A stretch of 64,000 bases of DNA from NCBI RefSeq assembly GCF_003670115.1, contig NZ_QQTY01000002.1:248001-312000 (forward strand), read 5' to 3'. Below are positions 9,625-18,665 of the stretch, piece by piece. Each line of letters opens with the position of its first letter. The first letter of the stretch is position 1. Both the position numbers and the translations under genes were made by a program. The stretch comes from Natronorubrum halophilum. GTDB taxonomy: Archaea; Halobacteriota; Halobacteria; Halobacteriales; Natrialbaceae. Under the pieces are notes generated by a model. The model saw only the letters and a list, made by a program, of their open reading frames with translations. It made no database searches and was not told the origin of the DNA.

Positions 9625-9737
9625 GGTGGCGGTTTCGGGGCTCCGACCGCGGCGACGATCGGGTCGGGAGAGCGGTACTCCGGCCGTCGATACAGTTCGA
9701 CCGTTCCCGTCCGGTCCGTCGAATGGACGAACCCCGT

Positions 9738-11081
9738 TCAGAGGAACGTTCCCTGGATGAACTCGATGTACTCCATGATCGCGAGATACACCGTGTAGAG
9801 GAGGACCACGGGAACGACGATCCGAACGACGTTGATCCAGTACGCGTCGAACCAGTTTCCGTCTCGCCCCTGGTCGAGTTCCTCGAGCGCCTCGGGGGCG
9901 TAGACCCAGCCGATGAAGATCGAGAGCACCAGTCCGCCGACGATGAGCAGGATGTTGTTCGCGAACAGGTCGTACGCGTCGAGGTAGTTCAGGTCGAGTC
10001 CGGTCGGAATGCCCACGATGAAGATGATGACGGCGAGTCCGATCGTCGCCGGGACGCGACCGATATCGAACGTGTCGATCACGAACGAGACGACGACCTC
10101 GAGGATGCTGAACGCGCTAGATAACGCGGCGATCGCCAGCATGATGAAGAAGACGCCGCCGACGAGATGACCCGCCGGCATGGTCTCGAACGCGGCCGCG
10201 AGACTGATGAAGACGGCACCGGCGCCGCCGCCGCCGGTCTCGAGATCGATTCCCTGGGAGGCGAGGAACGGGAAGACGACGAGCCCCGCCAGGAGCGCGA
10301 TGAACGTATCGATCGCGACGATGATGAGCGAATCGTTGAGCAGGTTCCGGTCCTCGCCCAGGTACGAGGAGTAGGTGATCATCACGCCCATCCCGAGCGA
10401 GAGCGTGAAAAACGCCTGACCCGCCGCGGCCGGCAGAATCGAAACGGCATCGGACGCGAACGTGTTCACGTCCGGATTGAGATAAAACTCGTATCCCACA
10501 CCCGCGTTCGGGAGCGTGGCACCGTACCCGGCGAGGATCGCGAGGAGCACGATGACGCTCGGGACCATCACCTTCGCCGCTCTCTCCAGCCCGTTGCGGA
10601 CGCCGAGGGCGACGATACCGGCCACGAGCGCCATGAAGACGGCGTGGAAGATGACCGCGTTCGTCCCGGACGCGGTCCCGACGAAGAACGTTTCCGGGTC
10701 TCCGCCGTAACCGCCGGAAAAGCTAGCGACGATGTACTGGAGCACCCAGCCGCCGACGACGCTGTAGTACGACAGGATGAGAAAGCCCGCGAGCGCGCCG
10801 ATCACTCCGGCGAACTTCCAGGACGGATGACCGAGTCGTCTGAACGCGCCGATCGGATTTCGCTCCGACCGTCGTCCGATGACGAACTCGACGAGCATCA
10901 CGGGGAGCCCGATGAGCGCGACGAGCAACAGGTAGACGAGCACGAACACCGCCCCGCCCGATTCCGCCGTCAGGAACGGAAATCGCCAGATGTTCCCGAG
11001 TCCGACTGCGCTGCCGACGGCGGCGAGGATGAAACCGGTGCGGGTCGCCCACTTCTCGCGCGGAATATCGAGTGAACTCAT
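9738..11081 (-). CDS. Sodium-dependent transporter, NSS/SNF family
   Basis: A 447-residue LeuT-fold symporter. Transmembrane helix 1 has the family signature GSAVGLGNIWRFPFLTAESG, whose unwound stretch binds sodium and substrate, followed by GLPVMLVEFVIGRRS at the end of helix 2. About 11 hydrophobic segments can be counted, as in bacterial and archaeal short NSS proteins. Members import amino acids or related amines with sodium, and the exact substrate cannot be read from sequence. It is transcribed alone, divergent from metG. A possible TATA-like element (TTTTGAC, minus strand, about 11104-11110) precedes the ATG. Confidence 0.93.
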   Translation of the reverse strand: MSSLDIPREKWATRTGFILAAVGSAVGLGNIWRFPFLTAESGGAVFVLVYLLLVALIGLPVMLVEFVIGRRSERNPIGAFRRLGHPSWKFAGVIGALAGFLILSYYSVVGGWVLQYIVASFSGGYGGDPETFFVGTASGTNAVIFHAVFMALVAGIVALGVRNGLERAAKVMVPSVIVLLAILAGYGATLPNAGVGYEFYLNPDVNTFASDAVSILPAAAGQAFFTLSLGMGVMITYSSYLGEDRNLLNDSLIIVAIDTFIALLAGLVVFPFLASQGIDLETGGGGAGAVFISLAAAFETMPAGHLVGGVFFIMLAIAALSSAFSILEVVVSFVIDTFDIGRVPATIGLAVIIFIVGIPTGLDLNYLDAYDLFANNILLIVGGLVLSIFIGWVYAPEALEELDQGRDGNWFDAYWINVVRIVVPVVLLYTVYLAIMEYIEFIQGTFL

Positions 11082-11478
11082 AGTCGGGGTCTGGTGTGGG
11101 ATATGTCAAAACAGTACATGACTGTCGAGATTGGAAATACGGTCTTTGTGGTCCGTATCCGGACAATAACTGCGTATCTCTTGTCGGTATCACACGACCG
11201 TCCGAGACGAACGCGAGTCGCGGAGCCGAACAATTATGTACGTGTGTCCACAAGTAGAAATCGATGACGCGTACCGTCCGTAGCGCTCTTTTGATGCGAC
11301 TGTAGCGACGGTACACGCCGGGTGGAACGCTTCGAATACATCGCTCATACGATGTTCGCGTGGCGTCGAAACTCGGCTCAGTTTCGACCGCTCGCTCGAA
11401 AGCGATCGGTCTCGCTCGAGAACCAACTACCGACCGAAAACCGGCGGGTTTTACGCCCGTCACCGACAGCACACAGAT
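11082..11478. other. 397-bp intergenic region, divergent promoters
   Basis: This spacer between the NSS transporter and metG holds no convincing gene. A 78-residue frame on the minus strand has a non-halophilic composition. A TATA-like gttttacgc (about 11449-11457) lies 22-30 bp upstream of the metG ATG. The middle is relatively AT-rich (aacaattatgtacg, about 11229-11242). No tRNA or repeat was recognised. Confidence 0.55.
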
Positions 11479-13641
11479 ATGAGCAACGACGACTTTCCGA
11501 CGGACCGACCCGCGATCGTGACCTGCGGGTTGCCCTACGCCAACGGCGACCTGCACATCGGTCACCTGCGGGGGTATATCGGCGCAGACGCGTTCAACCG
11601 AGCCCTCGAGACGCTGGGCCAGGAAACGGCCTACGTCAGCGGCTCGGACATGCACGGCACGCCGGTAGCCGTCAACGCCGAACGGGAGGGTGTCGACCCC
11701 GAAGACTTCGCCGTCGAGTGGCACGAACAGTACGAGGAGACGTTCCCGCAGTTCAACGTCGACTTCGACAACTACGGACACACCCACGACGAGACCAACA
11801 CCGAACTCACCCAGGAGATCGTCCGTAAACTGGACGACGAGGGCTACATCTACGAGAAAGAGATTCAGGTCGCCTACGACCCCGACGCCGACCAGTACCT
11901 CCCCGACCGCTACGTCGTCGGCACCTGCCCCTACTGCGGCGCGAGGGCGCGCGGCGACGAGTGCGACGAGGGCTGCCAGCGCCACCTCGAGCCCGGCGAG
12001 GTCGAGGATCCCGAAAGCACGATCACCGGAAATCCGGCCGAGTACCGCGAGCGGACCCACAAGTTCTTCGAGGTCTCCGAGTTCACGGACTACCTCACCG
12101 AATTCTTGGACGGTCTCGAGGGAACCTCGAACGCGCGTAACCAGCCGCGCCAGTGGATCGAAGACGGCCTGCAGGACTGGTGTATCACGCGGGATATGGA
12201 CTGGGGGATCGACTATCCCGGTTCTGATGACGGAGACGGTAACGACCTCGTCCTCTACGTCTGGGTCGACGCGCCTATCGAGTACATCGCGAGTACGAAA
12301 CAGTACAGCGAACGCGTCGGGACGGACGAGTACGACTGGGAGCGCGTCTGGAAGGAGGACGGTGATATCGTCCACGTCATCGGCCGCGACATCATCCAGC
12401 ACCACGCCATCTTCTGGCCCGCGATGCTCGAGGGCGCGGGCTACAACGCCCCGCGAGGAATCGCCGCGACCGGCTTCATCACGATCAACGGGAAGGGGCT
12501 CTCGACGAGCCGCAACCGCGCGATCTGGGCCAGGGAGTACCTGGACGAGGGATTCCACCCCGACCTCCTGCGGTACTACCTGACGACCACGGGCGGGCTT
12601 CAACAGGACGTCGACTTCTCGTGGGACGCCTTCCAGGAGAAGGTCAACGGCGAACTCGTCGGCACCGTCGGTAACTTCTGGTACCGCTCGCTGCTCTTCG
12701 CCTACCGAAACTACGAGGGCACCCCGGACGTCTCCGAGTCACACTCGGAGGTCAGCGAGACACCGTCTCGCGCTTCGGACGTCTCCGAGGAGGTCGGAGA
12801 ACGGATCGAGGGCGCGATCGGCGAGACTCGAGCGGCGGTCAACGACTACGATCTTCGCGGCGTCGGCCAGGCCGCGACGCGACTCGCGCAGTTCGGCAAC
12901 GAGTACATCCAGCGCAACGAGCCCTGGAAACTCACGGACGACGATCCGGAGCGAGCCGCACAGGTCATCCGCGACTGCGTCCAGATCGCCAAGGCCGTCA
13001 GCGTCCTCCTCGAGCCGATCACGCCCGAGAAAGCCCAACTGCTCTGGGAGCAGATCGGTGAGGACGGCGAGATCGGGGACGCCCACCTCGGGGACGCCCT
13101 CGAGGCCCCGCCGCGGAGCTTCGACGAACCCGGCGAACTCTTCGAAAAGATCGAGGACGAGCGCGTCGCGGAACTCACCGCAAAGCTCGAGGATCGTGTC
13201 GAGGCGGCGTCGGACGAGAGCGCCGGTGGGGACGACGCCGCGGACGAAACCGAAAGCGACGACACCGCCGCGAGCGAAACCGATGGTATGACGGATACTG
13301 GCGATCTCGAGCCGCTTCTCGAGGATCGGATCGGCTTCGACGACTTTCAGGACCTCGATATCCGCGTCGGACGGATCGAGGAAGCGGAGGGGATCGAGGG
13401 AGCGGACGACCTCGCACGTCTCGAGGTCGATATCGGCTTCGAGACCAGGCAGGTCGTCGCGGGAATCAAGCAACTGCACGATCTCGAGGAGCTTCCCGGG
13501 ACCAAGTGCGTTCTGCTGGCGAACATGGAGCCCGCGGAGCTGTTCGGCGTCGAGTCCAACGGCATGATCCTCGCGGCCGGCGAGGAAGCGGATCTGTTGA
13601 CGACTCACGCTGACGCCGAAATCGGCGAGAAGGTGCGGTAA
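11479..13641 (+). CDS. metG: Methionyl-tRNA synthetase with C-terminal tRNA-binding domain
   Basis: This class I synthetase charges tRNA-Met. The 720-residue protein shows the HIGH motif at 26-29 (LHIGHLRGY), a zinc-binding insert CPYCGARARGDECDEGC, the KMSKS-equivalent GKGLSTSRN, and an anticodon-binding helical domain. A very acidic, low-complexity linker (about 575-605) joins it to a C-terminal EMAPII/Trbp111-type OB fold (FQDLDIRVGRIEEAEGIEGA). Dimeric MetRS often carries this fused module to increase tRNA affinity. The initiator tRNA-Met gene is in the same window at 51.9 kb. Confidence 0.96.
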   Translation: MSNDDFPTDRPAIVTCGLPYANGDLHIGHLRGYIGADAFNRALETLGQETAYVSGSDMHGTPVAVNAEREGVDPEDFAVEWHEQYEETFPQFNVDFDNYGHTHDETNTELTQEIVRKLDDEGYIYEKEIQVAYDPDADQYLPDRYVVGTCPYCGARARGDECDEGCQRHLEPGEVEDPESTITGNPAEYRERTHKFFEVSEFTDYLTEFLDGLEGTSNARNQPRQWIEDGLQDWCITRDMDWGIDYPGSDDGDGNDLVLYVWVDAPIEYIASTKQYSERVGTDEYDWERVWKEDGDIVHVIGRDIIQHHAIFWPAMLEGAGYNAPRGIAATGFITINGKGLSTSRNRAIWAREYLDEGFHPDLLRYYLTTTGGLQQDVDFSWDAFQEKVNGELVGTVGNFWYRSLLFAYRNYEGTPDVSESHSEVSETPSRASDVSEEVGERIEGAIGETRAAVNDYDLRGVGQAATRLAQFGNEYIQRNEPWKLTDDDPERAAQVIRDCVQIAKAVSVLLEPITPEKAQLLWEQIGEDGEIGDAHLGDALEAPPRSFDEPGELFEKIEDERVAELTAKLEDRVEAASDESAGGDDAADETESDDTAASETDGMTDTGDLEPLLEDRIGFDDFQDLDIRVGRIEEAEGIEGADDLARLEVDIGFETRQVVAGIKQLHDLEELPGTKCVLLANMEPAELFGVESNGMILAAGEEADLLTTHADAEIGEKVR

Positions 13642-13773
13642 GTCGACGCTCGAGCGGATTCGAATCCGGCTGACGCGTCGGCTGAAGCTGCACCCGCGTT
13701 CGACCGGCGCGAGTACGGTGACGCTAGTTTTCTAGGCCATAATTTATAAATATTTACGTGAAACCGGAGAGTC

Positions 13774-14277
13774 GTGAACGAGCTGATCGGCGACCACCTC
13801 GACGAGTGCGCCGAGGGCGGCGTGATTTCCCGGGACGCGATCGAAGCGTGTGGCGAACGGTACAGGGAGCAGGGGTATCTAACGCGTCGACAGTTGTACG
13901 CCCTCTCCTACGCCGTCTCGACGCGGAACGCCCACCGCGTCATGCGGAACTCGCGGGAGGAGTGCGAGACGATGACAGCTAACGCCGTCACCGTCACGGA
14001 CGACATCTCCCGAATCACGCTGCTCACGGGACTGTGTGGGCTCGAGACGCTGACCGCGTCGTGCGTGCTGGCGGGACTCGATCCGCAGCGATACGCGGTC
14101 GGTGACGAGACTGTTTGGGCGGCGTTGGCCGATCTCGGGCGCGTTCGCGGATCGAACGGCCGGATCGCCCCTCGCGAGTACTGCGTCTTACTCGAGCAGG
14201 TCCGCGCCGTCGCCGCTGAGAGCGACTATTCGCCCGCTACCGTCGGCTACGCGCTCTACGCCTACGGTTCGGAGTAG
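13774..14277 (+). CDS. Haloarchaeal protein with HhH DNA-glycosylase-like helix pattern
   Basis: A 167-residue protein with a GTG start, supported by a strong TATA box (TATAAAT at 13745-13751) 23-29 bp upstream, which implies a leaderless mRNA. The C-terminal half (GLETLTASCVLAGLDPQRY, then AVGDETVWAALADLG) follows the helix-hairpin-helix and adjacent-helix pattern of HhH-GPD DNA glycosylases, where the conserved Asp of the VGDETVW segment would sit near the active site. The usual full glycosylase length and an FeS cluster are absent. Function is inference; it could be a DNA-binding remnant or a small structural relative. Confidence 0.7.
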   Translation: MNELIGDHLDECAEGGVISRDAIEACGERYREQGYLTRRQLYALSYAVSTRNAHRVMRNSREECETMTANAVTVTDDISRITLLTGLCGLETLTASCVLAGLDPQRYAVGDETVWAALADLGRVRGSNGRIAPREYCVLLEQVRAVAAESDYSPATVGYALYAYGSE

Positions 14278-14395
14278 ACGCCGCCACCGGCTCTTACCGG
14301 TATTATTGTCGATCCGACGACATCGAATACATATATCTTTTCATGGATTTTCCATCAAATCCCGTATCGTGACGTGTCGCAACGATGCGGTCGCA

Positions 14396-15154
14396 ATGAA
14401 GCTATCACGACGAACGCTGATGCGAGTAACGGGCGTGGCGGTCGGCGGCACCGCCATCGGCGCGTCGACCGCGACCGCATCCTTCTCCGACGGCGAGGAG
14501 GTTCAGATGACGACCGACCTCAACGGCCGCGAGGGTCCCGGTTTGCACTACGACGTCGTGCGGACGTATCCGGAGGGGACGACGGGCGAAATCATGAACG
14601 GTCCCGAGGAGAGCGACGGATACACCTGGTGGGGACTGCACGTTCCGAGTTACGGCGAGTGGGTCTGGTGCGCCGGCACCTACCTGACGAGCGGCGGCGG
14701 TTCGCCCGGCGACTGCACCGACCAGTATTACACGTCCCAGAACGTCGACGACCTCGCCCGGGTCATCACCTCGGAGGCCTCGATCAGCGAGACGCCGGCC
14801 CGGACGGCCGTCGGATTCACCGTTCTGACGCGGATGGAACAACAGGGCGTCTCCACCGTGCGCGACGTGTGGGGCGCGTACGCGAGGAACCAGTCCCCCA
14901 CGGCGGAGATCACGGCGCTCGCGGACGACATCCTCCGGTGTGCCGTCTCGGACAACAGCGGCGGCGCGACGCATTTCTACTCGCCGATGAGCATGCCCAA
15001 AGAGGGAGAGGACACGAGCGGGTACGACACGAGCGGCGGACTCGAGTGGACCGAGGGGCTGGACCGGCGTAACTACCGACCGGGCTGGGCGCTCGATCTC
15101 GAGTACGTTCCCGTCGACGGCGTTCCCGAGCGGGAGTTCAAGTTCTACCGATAG
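14396..15154 (+). CDS. Tat-exported protein with SH3-like and SleB-type cell-wall-hydrolase domains
   Basis: A 252-residue secreted protein. The N-terminus MKLSRRTLMRVTGVAVGG is a twin-arginine signal with a cleavage-like TATASF near 26-30. Residues 36-98 resemble a bacterial SH3 domain (LNGREGPGLHYDVVRTYP). Residues 118-250 resemble SleB/CwlJ hydrolases: ARVITSEAS with candidate catalytic Glu127, TAVGFTVLTRM, and GATHFYSP near 190-197. The earlier in-frame starts upstream of 14396 give arginine-rich residues and no signal peptide. TATA-like atacatatatc lies near 14328. Haloarchaea lack murein, so the substrate is unclear. Confidence 0.85.
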   Translation: MKLSRRTLMRVTGVAVGGTAIGASTATASFSDGEEVQMTTDLNGREGPGLHYDVVRTYPEGTTGEIMNGPEESDGYTWWGLHVPSYGEWVWCAGTYLTSGGGSPGDCTDQYYTSQNVDDLARVITSEASISETPARTAVGFTVLTRMEQQGVSTVRDVWGAYARNQSPTAEITALADDILRCAVSDNSGGATHFYSPMSMPKEGEDTSGYDTSGGLEWTEGLDRRNYRPGWALDLEYVPVDGVPEREFKFYR

Positions 15155-15183
15155 ACGTCGTTCGGGGTCGGCCGCGCCCCGGG

Positions 15184-15471
15184 TTATATCTCGTCGACGA
15201 GGTTCGCGAAGTCGTCGGTGTCGACGATCTCCATCGTCTGGCCCTCGAGACCGTGGCGACGGAGCGTCAGCGCGCACTTGAACGCCGCCTCGCGATCGTC
15301 GACCTCGAAAGTGATGAGGAAATCGGCGTTGCCGAGGGCGGCGTAGGAGTCGATCAGTTCGGCGTCGTGCTGTTCGAACTCGGTCCGGATCTCGCCCCAG
15401 ATCGAGGCGAGTTCCTGTGCGTTCTGGACGTCGCGGTCATCGAGTTCGATGAGCGAGGCGTAGGTGGGCAT
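15184..15471 (-). CDS. GYD-domain protein
   Basis: A 95-residue protein starting MPTYASLIELDDRDVQNAQE, with the GYD family pattern of a ferredoxin-like alpha/beta barrel: strand, helix, SYAALGNADFLITFEVDD, helix, and ETMEIV-like end strand (QTMEIVDTDDF). GYD proteins are small, widespread and mostly uncharacterised. An alternative start at 15498 adds nine non-conserved residues (MHRPAHDRI). It is convergent with the SleB-like gene and divergent from pyk. Confidence 0.85.
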   Translation of the reverse strand: MPTYASLIELDDRDVQNAQELASIWGEIRTEFEQHDAELIDSYAALGNADFLITFEVDDREAAFKCALTLRRHGLEGQTMEIVDTDDFANLVDEI

Positions 15472-15592
15472 GATCCGATCGTGGGCCGGTCGATGCAAAA
15501 CGGTTCACGTGGCAAATTACGGCCCGACGAGTAGGAACTCGAGTTCGAGTTAATCACCTACCTTTTTAGCGATACCCGCGTTAGCTCGAGCC

Positions 15593-17350
15593 ATGAGAAA
15601 CGCCAAAATCGTCTGTACGCTCGGGCCCGCCTCGAGCGATCGGGAGACGATCCGGGAGCTCGCAGCTGCGGGTATGTCGGTCGCTCGGCTGAACGCGAGC
15701 CACGGCAGCCGGGAGGACCGAGCCACGCTGATCGATCGCGTTCGCGCCGTCGACGAGGAGCGCGACGAACCCGTCGCGGTGATGCTCGACATGCAGGGGC
15801 CCGAAGTTCGGACCGCACCGCTTCCCGACGGTGAGACGGTGACGCTCGAGACCGATTCGGAGATACGATTCGCCGAGGGCGATAGCGTGACGTCCGAAAC
15901 GGTCGGCCTCTCGTTGCCGATCGATCCCGTCGAAGTAGGCGACCGAATCCTGCTCGACGACGGGTTGATCGAGACGACCGTCATCGCACAGGAAGACGAC
16001 GCGATCCGCGCTCATGTCGATACCGGCGGCGAGTTGGGCGGACGCAAAGGCGTCAACGTTCCCGGCGTCGACCTGGACCTCGATATCGTCACCGAGGAAG
16101 ACCGTCTGGACCTCGAACTAGCCGCCAGAAAGGAGGTCGACTTCGTCGCGGCGAGTTTCGTCCGGGACGCCGAGGACGTCTACGAGGTCAGCGAAGTGCT
16201 CGAGGAACTCGGCGCCGAGATCCCGATCGTCGCGAAGATCGAACGCGCGGGCGCGGTGGAAAACCTCGACGATATCATCGAGGCGTCCTACGGAGTCATG
16301 GTCGCCCGCGGCGATCTGGGCGTGGAGTGTCCGATGGAGGACGTGCCGATGATTCAAAAGCGAATCATCCGTAAGTGTCGGAACGCGGGGTCGCCGGTGA
16401 TCACGGCGACGGAGATGCTCGATTCGATGGTCCACGCCCGGCGACCGACGCGGGCGGAGGCCTCGGACGTTGCAAACGCCGTCCTCGACGGCACCGACGC
16501 GGTGATGCTGTCGGCCGAGACGGCCATCGGCGACCATCCCGTCGACGTGGTCGACGCGATGGGGCGTATCGTCCGCGAAGTCGAAGGCTCCGACGAGTAC
16601 GCCGAGTTGCTCGAACAGCGCGTCCCCGCCGCAGGCGAGGCGCGAACCGACGCGCTGGCCCGATCAGCGCGATTTCTCGCGCGCGACATCGGTGCGGACG
16701 CGGTCGTGGCGGCAACCGAATCCGGCTACACCGCCCTGAAGACGGCGAAGTACAGGCCGGGCGTTCCGGTCGTCGCCTCGACGCCGAGCCACAGCGTTCG
16801 CCGACAGCTCGCGCTCTCGTGGGGCGTGACGCCGCTGTACGCTCGCGTTTCGGATCAGGGAGCCGACGCCGTCGTCGAGAAAGCCGTCCAGGCAGCGCTC
16901 GATGCGGGCGTCGCCGAGAGCGGCGACACCGTCGTCGTCCTCTGCGGGATGATGACCGAACTCGAGGGAGCGAACACGACGAACATGATGAAAGTTCACG
17001 TCGCCGCGGACTCGCTGACGACCGGCCGCGTCGTCGTCGAGGGGCGGGTAACCGGCCCCCTCGTTCGGGTTTCCGACGGCGACCTCTCGGACGTCCCCGA
17101 CGGAGCGATCCTGTCGCTTCCGGCGGACTTCGACGAGGAGTTCGAGGGCGATCCGACGAGGATCGGCGGGATCGTCGACGCACAGCGGGGACTGACCGGC
17201 TATCCGGCACTGGTTGCCAGAGAGATAGACATTCCGATGATCAGCGGGGCCGACCTCTCCGAACCCGCGGACGGAACCGTCGTGACGCTCGACGCCGAAC
17301 GCGGCGTCGTTTACGGTGGCAACATCGGCGACCGCAGCGAACGAACCTGA
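15593..17350 (+). CDS. pyk: Pyruvate kinase with C-terminal PEP-utiliser swivel domain
   Basis: Pyk converts PEP and ADP to pyruvate and ATP. The 585-residue protein starts MRNAKIVCTLGPASSDRETI and has the substrate motif MLDMQGPEVR, the catalytic lysine region IPIVAKIERAGAVENLDDI, and ATEMLDSMVHARRPTRAEASDVANAV in pieces of the A domain. About 110 extra residues at the C-terminus form a swivel domain like that of PpsA, as in Bacillus-type kinases. In the site matching MTSHAAIV the sequence is LTGYPALV, so the phosphohistidine is missing. A TATA-like ctttttag lies about 27 bp upstream. Confidence 0.95.
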   Translation: MRNAKIVCTLGPASSDRETIRELAAAGMSVARLNASHGSREDRATLIDRVRAVDEERDEPVAVMLDMQGPEVRTAPLPDGETVTLETDSEIRFAEGDSVTSETVGLSLPIDPVEVGDRILLDDGLIETTVIAQEDDAIRAHVDTGGELGGRKGVNVPGVDLDLDIVTEEDRLDLELAARKEVDFVAASFVRDAEDVYEVSEVLEELGAEIPIVAKIERAGAVENLDDIIEASYGVMVARGDLGVECPMEDVPMIQKRIIRKCRNAGSPVITATEMLDSMVHARRPTRAEASDVANAVLDGTDAVMLSAETAIGDHPVDVVDAMGRIVREVEGSDEYAELLEQRVPAAGEARTDALARSARFLARDIGADAVVAATESGYTALKTAKYRPGVPVVASTPSHSVRRQLALSWGVTPLYARVSDQGADAVVEKAVQAALDAGVAESGDTVVVLCGMMTELEGANTTNMMKVHVAADSLTTGRVVVEGRVTGPLVRVSDGDLSDVPDGAILSLPADFDEEFEGDPTRIGGIVDAQRGLTGYPALVAREIDIPMISGADLSEPADGTVVTLDAERGVVYGGNIGDRSERT

Positions 17351-17470
17351 GACGGTTCGAACGTCGCCGTGAATCGGTCCGCTCCGATATCCGGCGGCTC
17401 GAGTCGACGCGGAGTATCGTCGGGGAAATCGGACGGCGGGTTTTTGACGCCGGAACGATTACGACCGGGT

Positions 17471-17914
17471 ATGGCAGACGACGCGTCCGGGACCGACGGC
17501 GACGATGACGGCCACGAGGAGGCGTCACCGACGGAATCGGACGTCCAGAGCGCGGACGACGAGCGGGGACAGCGCGAAGATAGCTGGGGGAGAACGGACC
17601 GAGACGGGCAGATGGACCGCGACGACCGGGCGGCTCACGACGACCGGGCGGACCGGGACGGGCGGATCCGCGCTACTGATACCGAGAACGTCGCGCACGA
17701 CGAAAATCACGACGACGGCTACCGGATCCCGCTGGACCTCTCCGGTGCGGACGACGAGACTGACGACGCCGATACCGATGATTCGTACGCGCCCGAACCC
17801 AGTTCGACACCGATCGAGCCCGGCGACCCGGCCCTCGAGAACGTCCTCTTCGTCTTCCTCGGTGCGGTCGTGATGATCCTCGTTATCTTCCGGACCATCT
17901 CGATTCCGTTCTGA
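17471..17914 (+). CDS. Acidic tail-anchored membrane protein
   Basis: A 147-residue protein beginning MADDASGTDGDDDGHEE. The first ~120 residues are hydrophilic and dominated by Asp, Arg, Glu and Gly, probably disordered. One hydrophobic helix (VLFVFLGAVVMILVIF) lies near the C-terminus, so it should be anchored in the membrane by its tail with the acidic part in the cytoplasm. The in-frame upstream residues from 17369 are basic and unlike the rest, so the ATG at 17471 was chosen. It is a haloarchaeal-type protein of unknown function, next to the NfeD/SPFH pair. Confidence 0.8.
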   Translation: MADDASGTDGDDDGHEEASPTESDVQSADDERGQREDSWGRTDRDGQMDRDDRAAHDDRADRDGRIRATDTENVAHDENHDDGYRIPLDLSGADDETDDADTDDSYAPEPSSTPIEPGDPALENVLFVFLGAVVMILVIFRTISIPF

Positions 17915-18011
17915 GCGGGCGCCAGAGCCTGATTTACCGGTCTTGCCTGCTGAAACACGCAACCGAAGGACCTCGATAACCTTTAATTTGGGTGAGAACT
18001 TAGCTCAGCAC

Positions 18012-18590
18012 ATGCTCGAACCTCTCCTCGGAAACATGCCGCTCGCGCTTCTTGTCGCGGGGCTCGTACTGATGGCGCTCGAAGCCCTGTCGCCCGGCGC
18101 ACATCTCATCGTGATCGGGGTCGCACTGGTCGGCGCAGGGTTGATCGGCGTCATTTTCCCGTCCCCGCTGAGCCCGTTCATACTGGCGGCGCTCACGCTC
18201 GCTATCGGACTCGCCGCGGCGTACGTCTACAACGAGTTCGACTTCTACGGCGGCAAGGGAACGGCCCAGACGACGGACTCGAGTTCCCTCTCCGGCACGA
18301 CGGGGTACGTCACCGAGACGGTCACGAACCGGGGCGGGGAGGTCAAACTCGACAAAGGTGGGTTCGCACCCTACTACAGCGCCCGCTCGACCAGCGGAAC
18401 GATCGAAGAGGGCGAGGAGGTCATCGTTCTCGACCCCGGCGGCGGAAACGTGCTCACGGTCGAATCGCTCGGAGCGATCGGCGAAGACGAAATCGACCGC
18501 GCGCTCGCTCGGGATGCCACGGCGTCCGATTCGCCGGCAGGAGACGACGAACGCGGCGACGACGAGTCCGAGACCGAGACGGAGAAATAG
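18012..18590 (+). CDS. NfeD-like membrane protein
   Basis: A 192-residue protein: three or four membrane helices in the first ~75 residues (MPLALLVAGLVLMALEAL and following), then an OB-fold C-terminal domain (SLSGTTGYVTETVTNRGGEV, then SGTIEEGEEVIVL) and an acidic tail. NfeD proteins usually work with SPFH/stomatin partners in membrane microdomains. The adjacent SPFH gene 75 bp downstream fits this pairing. The ATG at 18012 follows a TATA-like ctttaattt (about 17981-17989), supporting a leaderless start rather than the upstream one at 17943. Confidence 0.9.
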   Translation: MLEPLLGNMPLALLVAGLVLMALEALSPGAHLIVIGVALVGAGLIGVIFPSPLSPFILAALTLAIGLAAAYVYNEFDFYGGKGTAQTTDSSSLSGTTGYVTETVTNRGGEVKLDKGGFAPYYSARSTSGTIEEGEEVIVLDPGGGNVLTVESLGAIGEDEIDRALARDATASDSPAGDDERGDDESETETEK

Positions 18591-18665
18591 CGGTGACGCA
18601 CCCGAAACGAGACATGTCGATGAAATAAGGGAACGTTTTTCCCGTCCCCCCCGTAAGATCGGACT

